A stretch of 64,000 nucleotides of DNA. Origin: Lepidurus packardi (Eukaryota; Arthropoda; Branchiopoda; Notostraca; Triopsidae). Positions 23,330-34,000 of the stretch are shown here, in pieces. The stretch spans positions 764,565-828,564 of the forward strand of contig JAKZAN010000001.1 of the NCBI GenBank assembly GCA_023053545.1, given 5' to 3'. Position 1 is the stretch's first letter. Every line of letters begins with the position of its first letter. The position numbers and the translations under genes are program-made. The notes below the pieces were generated by a model that worked only from the letters and a program-made list of their open reading frames with translations, ran no database searches and was not told where the DNA came from.

Positions 23330-26300
23330 GCTCCAGTTGGTAATTATTATTTGAATTTTTTAGGAGAGACATCCTTATTTGTAATTGTAAGCTTTTTTGC
23401 TTATTCCCAAGTGTGGCTAGGAGACGTGGACTTTCCACAAGTTTTGTTCCATCTATTTCTTGTGTACAGTTATTTGTACAGTTATTTGTTGCCATTTTCC
23501 TTCATTTTTTTGGAGGGGAAATAGTATTGCTAGAACGCAGAACGCAGAAACGTAGAACGCAGAAATGGATACTGCCCTCTGTAGGCACTCGCCGCACTTT
23601 GCGTAGTGGACGGAATTAATCTCGTCAGCCATTTTGTGAACAGACGCCAAGCCGACTCCACGTCAGGTAATTTGCTCCCGTTTTATTCAACTTTTTCAAC
23701 TCCCATCCTACTTTTATCAAACTGAAAGGCAAACAGACCTAAGTGTTATGCGATCAGCTTGCATATCATCTCATTTTCTTAATTATAAGTAACAATATTG
23801 ATAATGTTCGACATTATTCCCAGGGGTAAGCGTCAGTAGATTTCGAACGTTTTCAAGTTTATTCGCTCCCACTGGCTACATATTGCCATTAATTCAATTA
23901 ACAACTACTAGGAAGTTACCATATTCTGTCTTCCGTTTCCTCTAGTAAGGCGAAGATTTTGTTTTTCCTATTTTTTCACGAACATGTTCAAAATCCGATT
24001 TGAGCAATTTCCAGATTTCTCTTAATTCCTCATTCCTCATGACTACCAACAAAGATACACTCCCGGAGGGTAATCCCGTTTTTGGATTAAAGAAATTATC
24101 CATGTAAAGGAATTTAGCAATTTTCCGGTTAAAAAACGTAATATTAAAAATTCCCGCATGGTCGCCATTGTCGGTCCCGGTCAAAGCTCCAGCGAACGTT
24201 TTTGTCCCCGCCCTGATCCGCCATTTTGATTTTTCTAGTCGGGTGGGATGACGTACTTTTTTCGAGACTCAAATTCAACTTGTCAAAGCGTACAACCGTG
24301 TTAATTTGTGTTTAAAGATGAACAGTATTACTAAGAGTTGTCCCTTTTCTATTTCTTAGGTGGTGACAAATTTCACAAACAGTTCTATTGCTACAAACAG
24401 TTTCATTGTTAGTGTTAAGTGTGTGGTCCTTTCCGTCCTCCCGTTCCACTCAGCCAACTTGCTTTTGCCATCCTTTTGGAGAAGAAAAAGAGACTTTCAC
24501 TCCGTTTGGTTCCCTTAGCGCTCCGGCTGGGATTTTGCTGTGATTTCAAGATTGTTGCTGTTTTTTGCTTGGATCCACGTGTTGGCTCAGTCGAGGTAAG
24601 AACTTGTTCGAATATTTTCCAAAGTGGCTTTCTGGTTTCTTTCCCTAATCGAGGAGTCCATTTTATGTTTGAACATGGTTAACATGGCCATAGAAGATAG
24701 ATTACTTTGAAAGCGTTTAAAATAGCTCAGTTTTACAGTTTTTATTCATATTTTATAGTTTTTATTCTTGTTCTTTTTTCCTAGGACGTTCACGAGACCG
24801 GGAGAAAAGGGAAGGCAAAGTCTCGGAAGGCTATTGGTCGTAGGAAAGCAAAGCAAAAAAAAAGGGGGAGCAGAACCTGCACCTGGTCGACTTTGGGCAA
24901 CATCTCCGCCTTTCCCACACTTGCTATGTCTCCAGCCGGCGAAAATGGATACATTTGAGTCTTTTGAGTAAGGGAAGCACACTTTGTGGATTATTCTCTG
25001 TTTTCGCCTGCTCTTCGCCATGTAGACCTCGGAAAGAGGGTGGAAGAAGGAAATAACAATTTTGTGGGTTGTGGAACTCGTCCAATGTATCGAAGCGAAA
25101 AGGAAGAGTGAGTAAGTCGACTTGGTCAACGTCGCAATCGTCTGGAACTTGAGCCCTTTCTTTCAGGCCTTTTCTTTTGTGAGTGTTTTTCTCCTAATAC
25201 TTTTGACATAATACTGATGCTTGTCTCTTTTATTCTAGAATTCTCAGCGAAAACGAAGTGAAAGGCTTTCAACTGGATTCACTGCGTTACTACCCAACAT
25301 TAGCTTCATTCTGACGCTAGACTCCGAGGATACTCGTGCGCCGCAGTTACCAGATTCGTCTTTGATGTTCATTACGCCAGGTACATTCTTTGATTTGAAT
25401 GAACTCGATCTTTTGTATTAATATCTGCCTTGTCATTGTCTAATAGGCTTGAGACAGAGCTCCGTTTGGCTACTATTCCGTATTGGGGAAATACCGCGAG
25501 CCCGTTCAGTCTTCATGGTCGTCTGGGGTTTGGTGGGCGTGGTTGTGGGGCCGGTGGAGGACCAGCAGGCAAGGGACGGTGTTGAAGAGGGCGGAGTAAG
25601 TTTTGATTTCTTATTTATTTTTAATTCTCTCTACTAATGTTGTTTTTATTCCAATAGGCTATCCATTATTACTTATCAACATCTCCGTGACATTGTGCCT
25701 TTATTCTGTCGTTCAATTCCGTCCATTAGAAGAAAGCGAAGAGTCTTGTGAGCTGCAGTTATCAAATTCCCCAGTTTCGTCCTTGGCGTTCACAACTGGA
25801 GTTGTGCGATGCTTTCCCTCCTCCGATTTGTTAATTTTTGGTAAGTGATTTTTATATTTGTATTTTCCTTCATTTTTATGCGTATTTTCCTTCAAATTAT
25901 TTGTATTTTCCTTCATTTTATGCGCATTTTCCTTCAAATTATTTGTATTTTCCTTCATTTTTTAGGGGGTGGGAATAGTATTGCTAACACGCAAAATGTC
26001 AGAATATGGAGTTTAAAGACACTCACCCAACGCAGTGCCCAATCAGGATGCTCGTAATGTTGCCATGGTTTCTGGCGAATGGGTACAGCCCTCTGTCGGC
26101 GCTTGTCGGTGCTTGTCGATGACGACGGAATTAATCTCGTCTGCGAACAAAACTAGAACCTTCTACACGTCAGGTATTTTGCTCCAATTTTATTTCAAGT
26201 TTATCGACTCCCATCCGACTTGTATCAAAGTGAAAGCATCCAACACTTGTATAGTATGCAAGCAGCATGCATATTCTCACAGTTTGCTCATTAAAAGTAG

Positions 26301-27960
26301 CAATATTGAGCATTTTCGACATAATTCCCGAGGGTTAGCGTCAGTAGGTTTCGAACAATTTTTCGAACGTTTTCAAGTGTCTTCGCTCCCCGTTGGCTAC
26401 ATATTGCCATTAGTGTCAAGTTCCCGCAGTGCCTTCCATTTCCTCTACTCAGACAACGATTCGTTCTTTCTATTTTTCACGAAATCCGATTTTCTTTTTA
26501 GCAATTTTCCAGTGGCTTTTTTGATGTGTCAAGTCGGGTGGGGTGACTGTTTTAGTGACTCAACTTAAACTGGACAAAGCTTACAAAGTTGTGCTTAAAC
26601 CTTACAAAGTTTACCCTTACAAAGTTGTGCTTAAACCTGAACGGTATTTACTAAGAGTTCCTTTTCTATTTATTAGACGGTGCCACATTTCACAGTGAGT
26701 GATAGTATGACAACGTGTTAAGCGTGTGGTGCTCATCCATTCCCTCTTCCTGTTCTGCTAAGCTGAGGCTGTGGGGAGACAGCTATTGTTTCAAGTGCTG
26801 TGTGAGCCGCCAGGAGAACCAGATATGCCCGGAGTTGAAGAGTGTGGTGGAATCCGGCTGCGATTTTGCCGTGTTTTCAAGATTGTTGCTGTTTTGGGGG
26901 AGGATCCACGTGTTCGCTCAGTCGGGTAAGAACTTATGGGAATTTTTTGTGTGGCTTTCTGGTTTCTTTCCCCAATCGAAGAGTCCATTTTATGTTTGCA
27001 AGCTGCGCTATCTACAAGCTGCGCTAAACACTACAAGCTGCGCTAAACACTACAAGCTGCAATAAACCCTACAAACTGCGACATCTAGTTTCAACTATTA
27101 GAGACTCACTGAACACCCCAAGGCACAAACGAGCCAGCAGAAGTGTGTTTTTCTCCTAATACTTTTGACATAATACTGATGCTTGTCTCTTTTGTTCTAG
27201 AATTCTCGGAGTGAAAACGAAGGGAAGGCTTTCAACTGGATTCACTGCATGGCTACCCAAGACTAGAGCCATTTGAAGACTTTCTAACGCTTAACTCGGC
27301 CCACTTTTGAAGAAGACGAGGAAACTTGTGAGCCGCAGTTACCAGATTCGTCTTTGATGTTCGTTACGCAAGTTCCATTTTTAGTTTTAATGAACTCGAT
27401 CTTTTTGTATTAATATCTGCTTTGTCATTGTCCAATAGGCTTGAGGTAGAGCTCCGTTGTGCTAATATTTCGCATTGGGAAATACCACGAGTGTGTTAAG
27501 TCTTCAACGGTAGCAACGGAGCTTCTCTGGGTTTTGGAGGGCGTGGTTCGGGTGCATTGTGGGGCCTGTGGAGGACCAGCAGGAAAGGGGCGTTATATTC
27601 TGGTGTGGTGATGAAGAGGCGGAGTAAGTTTTGACTTGTTATTTTTTTTTTATTCTCTATACTAGTGTTGTTTTTTATTCAAATAGGCTATCCATTGGAA
27701 CTCCTGCGTTATTACTTAACAACATCTCAATGACATTATGAATTTATGTTGTTAAATGCCGTCCATTAGGAGAAAGCGAAGACATAAGAAGTGGCTCGGT
27801 TCTGGCCCTCGAATCTTCCTCTGCGGATGTGTTTGTTCACACTTATTTGTAAGTTTTAAACATTTTCTTTATGAATTTGTACCGATATTTTTCTCTTTTC
27901 TTCTAGTTTTCGGTGGCAAAGTGAAGGGGAAGAGGAAGTAATCCTGTGCCAAGAGGTCAG
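23330..27960 (+). repeat. Tandemly duplicated exon-like modules, left arm
   Basis: Blocks recur in the same order in two diverged copies. These are cggaattaatctcgtc (23607 / 26126), ttcaagattgttgctgtttt (24545 / 26876), gtggctttctggtttctttc (24624 / 26949), aggctttcaactggattcac (25262 / 27227) and aggctatccatt (25657 / 27686). Several blocks start after tttctag/aatag and end at gtaagt, as exons do (25239-25380, 25447-25595, 25658-25840). Joining these exons does not keep one frame: the third enters out of phase with a stop. This looks like a spliced non-coding or decayed gene. The mirror copy lies at about 32770-37400 on the minus strand. Confidence 0.6.
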
Positions 27961-28770
27961 CATCTCCTAACGAATCAGATTTCGGTTTGGTTTGGCAAGC
28001 CGTTCTCTGATTCGCTACCATGGATGGACGAACCCGAACCGAAGCTGCGTAGCACTGCATGTGTTTTCGTATAAACACCAAACCGTGTCCGGATAGTTTC
28101 AAGAGTTTGTTGCCTTTGAACGGATGTCCACCCTGAAGAACCCTATAACGTCAGTTGCTCCCTAGCAAGCAGTCAGTGCTCACCTGCTTCTCTCCAGCGA
28201 TGTTGTGAAAGCTAGTAGTGAGTTTATAGTTAAACATTACCAAGCATGTTGAACATTAACAATCGGATTAAGCGTTATCTTCGAAAACATTACCAATTGG
28301 ATCTTCGAAAACCTGGAGTCAATTCAAGTGCGCGTTTAAAGTGTTACGTGTGGTGTTTGGCAAAAGGCTTGTCAGGCCTATGCCAGTACAAAAATATGTG
28401 TTCTCTACTTCATCTCTATGTGTGCTCTCTACTTCATCCCTGCATTACACCGGAAATGCAAAAGTGAGGACGAACGTCTCAAACGAGTGTTGTTGTGTTT
28501 TAGTTGTGTGTCGGGAGTCTACAAACACAAAATTCGGCAAGTTTTCTCCTCCAAAGTCCTCCTCCTTTTCATACGTTTTCTGTTTTCACTCGTTTTGGGA
28601 GCCTTCCTCTGCGGATGTGTTCACACTTATTTGTAAGTTTTAAACATTTTGTTAATGAATTGATTTCATGCGTGCTAATATTTTTCTCTTTTCTTCTAGT
28701 TTTCGGTGGCAAAATGAAGGGGAAGAGGAAGTAATCCTGTGCCAAGAGGTCAGCATCTCCTAACGAATCA
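27780..28770 (+). pseudogene. Duplicated terminal exon pair with conserved splice sites (left arm; mirrored at 31960-32950)
   Basis: Two copies, at about 27815-27941 and 28595-28734, share a donor (cacacttattt|gtaagt), an acceptor (cttttcttctag) and a short last exon ending ggtggcaaartgaaggggaa then gaggaagtaa. Spliced, each reads ...FFGGK(V/M)KGKRK and stop. The upstream frame is short and unrecognised. The same structure is mirrored in the right arm, giving four copies in the window. Coding status is unproven. Confidence 0.4.
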
Positions 28771-29632
28771 GATTTCAGTGTAAACGTCATGGGGACCTTC
28801 GGAGTGATGGTAGTAACGCTTTAAATTTACATTTATAAGTTTTTACTAATTGTTTCTTTCAGGCTAGCAAATAGAAGGCTATTTGGATCGAATATTTGGA
28901 TTGAAGTCGAATATGGATGACAAGATTTCGAAGCGGGTAGCAAAAAGCCGATTTACATGCAGTTTGTATTGTTGAGATTTCTTTTACATTTTAATTTTCT
29001 TCACTTTTCCCCAAGTCACGCTTTAGATTCGCCGCTTCTTCATTCGCCGTTCTCCTAGTACTTCAGGATTTCAGTTGACTGAGTTTCAACTGACTTGACT
29101 TTTAATTTATTTTCTTAATTTTAAGTTTTATTTATTTGTTTGTTTTGTTTATTTGTTCGCCTTATTTGTTGTACCAAAAAGTTCCCCGTAAAATCTAGTT
29201 TCCAAAAATATCCTTTTTGTATTATTTGCCAATTTTTCAATAAAAATTAAAATTTTAAATATTTTTGCGTGAATTTTCAAAAAATCCGCTAAAAAAGGGG
29301 GCGTGGTTTCCGAAATGGACGAATCCTATTGGTGGATTGGACCAAAAAGGGGGCGTGGCTCCTTTTCGAGATTTCGAAGCGTTTTCTGGGCTATTTTCCA
29401 TAAGGATCCCTGCACGATCAAGGGGGTCCCCTTGAAAAATCGTCAAAAATTGAAGCCTCGCCCCTTTCCCTGTACCCAACTCCCCTGCTCGGTTTCCTAT
29501 CCACGATATTCGAGCTCGTAATGCCGAAGCATCACAATTTCGAATATGCGAATAGGAACCTTGCGGGAATTTGGTATATGGTACAGGGAAAGGGAGCCAA
29601 TTAATATTTCGTTTATTCGACGAAATAAAGTG

Positions 29633-29699
29633 CCACGACCGGGAATCGAACCGGGGACCTTTGGGTCCCCAGTCATGCGTGGTATCCACGCGGTCATGG
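29633..29699 (-). tRNA. tRNA-like sequence (left arm), possibly a tRNA-derived SINE head or pseudo-tRNA
   Basis: On the minus strand an acceptor-like pairing CCATGACC / GGTCGTGG encloses a GCGTGG-ata-CCACGC hairpin. A GGGGACC-caaa-GGTCCCC hairpin and a T-arm-like ccggttcgattcccgg follow. The last contains a near-perfect B box (GGTTCGATTCC). It is about 67 nt, shorter than a normal tRNA, and the D arm is abnormal. I would not assign an anticodon. Confidence 0.45.
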
Positions 29700-29751
29700 G
29701 CTTATATATAATAGGCGTTGAGGCAGGTATATAAGCAACATAGGAACCAAA

Positions 29752-29968
29752 GTGTATGTATGTATGTATGTATGTGTGTATGTATGTATGTATGTATGTA
29801 TGTATGTATGTATGTATGTATGTATGTATGTATGTATGTGTATGTGTGTGTATGTATGTATGTATGTGTATGTATGTATGTATGTATGTGTATGTATGTG
29901 TATGTATGTGTATGTATGTATGTGTATGTATGTATGTATGTATGTGTATGTATGTATGTATGTATACA
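29752..29968. repeat. (TGTA)n microsatellite with TGTG variants, left arm
   Basis: About 217 bp of tgta repeats. The right-arm counterpart at 30823-30975 is shorter and has different interruptions. Confidence 0.95.
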
Positions 29969-29988
29969 TGGAGTACGTGGAGTCAAAG

Positions 29989-30480
29989 GTGTACGTGCAA
30001 GTTTGCGAGAAGGTTATTTAAAGGTCATTTGAAGGTTATTTGAAGTCCGGGTAGCTAAAGGTGTACGTGCAAGGTTGCATGAAGGTCATTTGAAGGTTAT
30101 TTGAAGGTCATTGAGGTCATTTGAAGGTTATTTGAAGTCCGGGTAGCTAAAGGTGTACGTGCAAGGTTGCATGAAGGTCATTTGAAGGTTATTTGAAGGT
30201 CATTGAGGTCATTTGAAGGTTATTTGAAGTCCGGGTAGCTAAAGGTGTACGTGCAAGGTTGCATGAAGGTCATTTGAAGGTTATTTGAAGGTCATTGAGG
30301 TCATTTGAAGGTTATTTGAAGTCCGGGTAGCTAAAGGTGTACGTGCAAGGTTGCATGAAGGTCATTTGAAGGTTATTTGAAGGTCATTGAGGTCGTTTGA
30401 AGGTTATTTGAAGTCCGGGTAGCTAAAGGTGTACGTGCAAGGTTGCATGAAGGTTATTTGAAGGTCATTCAAGGTTATTT
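29989..30480. repeat. 92-bp minisatellite at the palindrome core, left side
   Basis: The marker gtgtacgtgcaagg recurs at 30061, 30153, 30245, 30337 and 30429, an exact 92-bp period, with a first shorter unit at 29989. Each unit contains aaggtcatttgaaggttatt and gtccgggtagctaaag. Confidence 0.95.
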
Positions 30481-30539
30481 GAAGGTCATTGAAATCCAAT
30501 TCAGTGACCTTCAAATAACCTTGAAGCCTGAAGGTTACT

Positions 30540-30800
30540 TCAAGGTTATTCGAAGGTCATTGAATTGGATTTCAATGACCTTCAAATAACCTTCAAATAA
30601 CCTTCATGCAACCTTGCACGTACACCTTTAGCTACCCGGACTTCAAATAACCTTCAAATGACCTCAATGACCTTCAAATAACCTTCAGGCAACCTTGCAC
30701 GTACACCTTTAGCTACCCGGACTTCAAATAACCTTTCCGTGACCTCAATGACCTTCAAATAACCTTTAAATAACCTTCTCGCAACCTTGCACGTACACCT
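30540..30800. repeat. Same minisatellite in inverted orientation, right side
   Basis: The complement marker ccttgcacgtacac recurs near 30613, 30694 and 30786 (periods about 81 and 92 bp), so this side has about two to three units against about six on the left. Confidence 0.9.
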
Positions 30801-30822
30801 TTGACTCCACGTACTCCATGTA

Positions 30823-30866
30823 TACATACATACATACACATACATACATACATACATACATACACA

Positions 30867-30928
<62 letters not shown>

Positions 30929-30975
30929 CATACATACACATACACACACATACATACATACATACATATACATAC
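30823..30975. repeat. (TACA)n microsatellite, right arm
   Basis: Reverse complement of the left-arm tgta tract, about 150 bp, with its own pattern of tatacata and cacaca interruptions. Confidence 0.95.
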
Positions 30976-31030
30976 ACCTTGGTTCCTATGTTGGTTATAT
31001 ACCTGCCTCAACGCCTTTTATATATAAGCC

Positions 31031-31098
31031 CATGACCGCGTGGATACCACGCATGACTGGGGACCCAAAGGTCCTCGGTTCGATTCCCGGTCGTGGCA
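31031..31098 (+). tRNA. tRNA-like sequence (right arm)
   Basis: Mirror copy of the sequence at 29633-29699. It carries one substitution (aaggtcctcgg against aaggtccccgg), which weakens the middle hairpin. B-box-like ggttcgattccc is retained. Confidence 0.45.
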
Positions 31099-34000
31099 CT
31101 TTATTTCGTCGAATAAACGAAATATTAATTGGCTCCCTTTCCCTGTACCATATACCAAATTCCCGGCAAGGTTCCTATTCGCATATTCGAAATTGTGATG
31201 CTTCGGCATTACGAGCTCGAATATCGTGCATAGGAAACCGAGCAGGGGAGTTGGGTACAGGGAAAGGGGCGAGGCTTCAATTTTTGACGATTTTTCAAGG
31301 GGACCCCCTTGATCGTGCAGGGATCCTTATGGAAAATAGCCCAGAAAACGCTTCGAAATCTCGAAAAGGAGCCACGCCCCCTTTTTGGTCCAATCCACCA
31401 ATAGGATTCGTCCATTTCGGAAACCACGCCCCCTTTTTTAGCGGATTTTTTGAAAATTCACGCAAAAATATTTAAAATTTTAATTTTTATTGAAAAATTG
31501 GCAAATAATACAAAAAGGATATTTTTGGAAACTAGATTTTACGGGGAACTTTTTGGTACAACAAATAAGGCGAACAAATAAACAAAACAAACAAATAAAT
31601 AAAACTTAAAATTAAGAAAATAAATTAAAAGTCAAGTCAGTTGAAACTCAGTCAACTGAAATCCTGAAGTACTAGGAGAACGGAGAATGAAGAAGCGGCG
31701 AATCTAAAGCGTGACTTGGGGAAAAGTGAAGAAAATTAAAATGTAAAAGAAATCTCAACAATACAAACTGCATGTAAATCGGCTTTTTGCTACCCGCTTC
31801 GAAATCTTGTCATCCATATTCGACTTCAATCCAAATATTCGATCCAAATAGCCTTCTATTTGCTAGCCTGAAAGAAACAATTAGTAAAAACTTATAAATG
31901 TAAATTTAAAGCGTTACTACCATCACTCGAAGGTCCCCATGACGTTTACACTGAAATCTGATTCGTTAGGAGATGCTGACCTCTTGGCACAGGATTACTT
32001 CCTCTTCCCCTTCATTTTGCCACCGAAAACTAGAAGAAAAGAGAAAAATATTAGCACGCATGAAATCAATTCATTAACAAAATGTTTAAAACTTACAAAT
32101 AAGTGTGAACACATCCGCAGAGGAAGGCTCCCAAAACGAGTGAAAACAGAAAACGTATGAAAAGGAGGAGGACTTTGGAGGAGAAAACTTGCCGAATTTT
32201 GTGTTTGTAGACTCCCGACACACAACTAAAACACAACAACACTCGTTTGAGACGTTCGTCCTCACTTTTGCATTTCCGGTGTAATGCAGGGATGAAGTAG
32301 AGAGCACACATAGAGATGAAGTAGAGAACACATATTTTTGTACTGGCATAGGCCTGACAAGCCTTTTGCCAAACACCACACGTAACACTTTAAACGCGCA
32401 CTTGAATTGACTCCAGGTTTTCGAAGATCCAATTGGTAATGTTTTCGAAGATAACGCTTAATCCGATTGTTAATGTTCAACATGCTTGGTAATGTTTAAC
32501 TATAAACTCACTACTAGCTTTCACAACATCGCTGGAGAGAAGCAGGTGAGCACTGACTGCTTGCTAGGGAGCAACTGACGTTATAGGGTTCTTCAGGGTG
32601 GACATCCGTTCAAAGGCAACAAACTCTTGAAACTATCCGGACACGGTTTGGTGTTTATACGAAAACACATGCAGTGCTACGCAGCTTCGGTTCGGGTTCG
32701 TCCATCCATGGTAGCGAATCAGAGAACGGCTTGCCAAACCAAACCGAAATCTGATTCGTTAGGAGATGCTGACCTCTTGGCACAGGATTACTTCCTCTTC
32801 CCCTTCACTTTGCCACCGAAAACTAGAAGAAAAGAGAAAAATATCGGTACAAATTCATAAAGAAAATGTTTAAAACTTACAAATAAGTGTGAACAAACAC
32901 ATCCGCAGAGGAAGATTCGAGGGCCAGAACCGAGCCACTTCTTATGTCTTCGCTTTCTCCTAATGGACGGCATTTAACAACATAAATTCATAATGTCATT
33001 GAGATGTTGTTAAGTAATAACGCAGGAGTTCCAATGGATAGCCTATTTGAATAAAAAACAACACTAGTATAGAGAATAAAAAAAAAATAACAAGTCAAAA
33101 CTTACTCCGCCTCTTCATCACCACACCAGAATATAACGCCCCTTTCCTGCTGGTCCTCCACAGGCCCCACAATGCACCCGAACCACGCCCTCCAAAACCC
33201 AGAGAAGCTCCGTTGCTACCGTTGAAGACTTAACACACTCGTGGTATTTCCCAATGCGAAATATTAGCACAACGGAGCTCTACCTCAAGCCTATTGGACA
33301 ATGACAAAGCAGATATTAATACAAAAAGATCGAGTTCATTAAAACTAAAAATGGAACTTGCGTAACGAACATCAAAGACGAATCTGGTAACTGCGGCTCA
33401 CAAGTTTCCTCGTCTTCTTCAAAAGTGGGCCGAGTTAAGCGTTAGAAAGTCTTCAAATGGCTCTAGTCTTGGGTAGCCATGCAGTGAATCCAGTTGAAAG
33501 CCTTCCCTTCGTTTTCACTCCGAGAATTCTAGAACAAAAGAGACAAGCATCAGTATTATGTCAAAAGTATTAGGAGAAAAACACACTTCTGCTGGCTCGT
33601 TTGTGCCTTGGGGTGTTCAGTGAGTCTCTAATAGTTGAAACTAGATGTCGCAGTTTGTAGGGTTTATTGCAGCTTGTAGTGTTTAGCGCAGCTTGTAGTG
33701 TTTAGCGCAGCTTGTAGATAGCGCAGCTTGCAAACATAAAATGGACTCTTCGATTGGGGAAAGAAACCAGAAAGCCACACAAAAAATTCCCATAAGTTCT
33801 TACCCGACTGAGCGAACACGTGGATCCTCCCCCAAAACAGCAACAATCTTGAAAACACGGCAAAATCGCAGCCGGATTCCACCACACTCTTCAACTCCGG
33901 GCATATCTGGTTCTCCTGGCGGCTCACACAGCACTTGAAACAATAGCTGTCTCCCCACAGCCTCAGCTTAGCAGAACAGGAAGAGGGAATGGATGAGCAC

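Larger units (their letters stand above)
22959..30524 (+). repeat. Left arm of the palindrome
   Basis: Order from outside in: end sequence (22959-23160); module copy 1 (about 23330-25850); module copy 2 (about 25850-27790); a short duplicated 3' module (about 27780-27960 and 28590-28770); AT-rich unique sequence; a region around 29250-29530 carrying two gggggcgtgg copies; a tRNA-like sequence; a TGTA microsatellite; a 92-bp minisatellite. Confidence 0.85.

Noticed and set aside
26035..26568. 177-codon frame in the left arm, identical in the right arm
   Set aside because: Identity between the arms is explained by the palindrome, not by coding constraint. The diverged module copy 1 does not preserve this frame and the composition is AT-driven.
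29718..30043. Long YVCM/YIHT-repeat reading frames on both strands
   Set aside because: They are translations of the tgta microsatellite.
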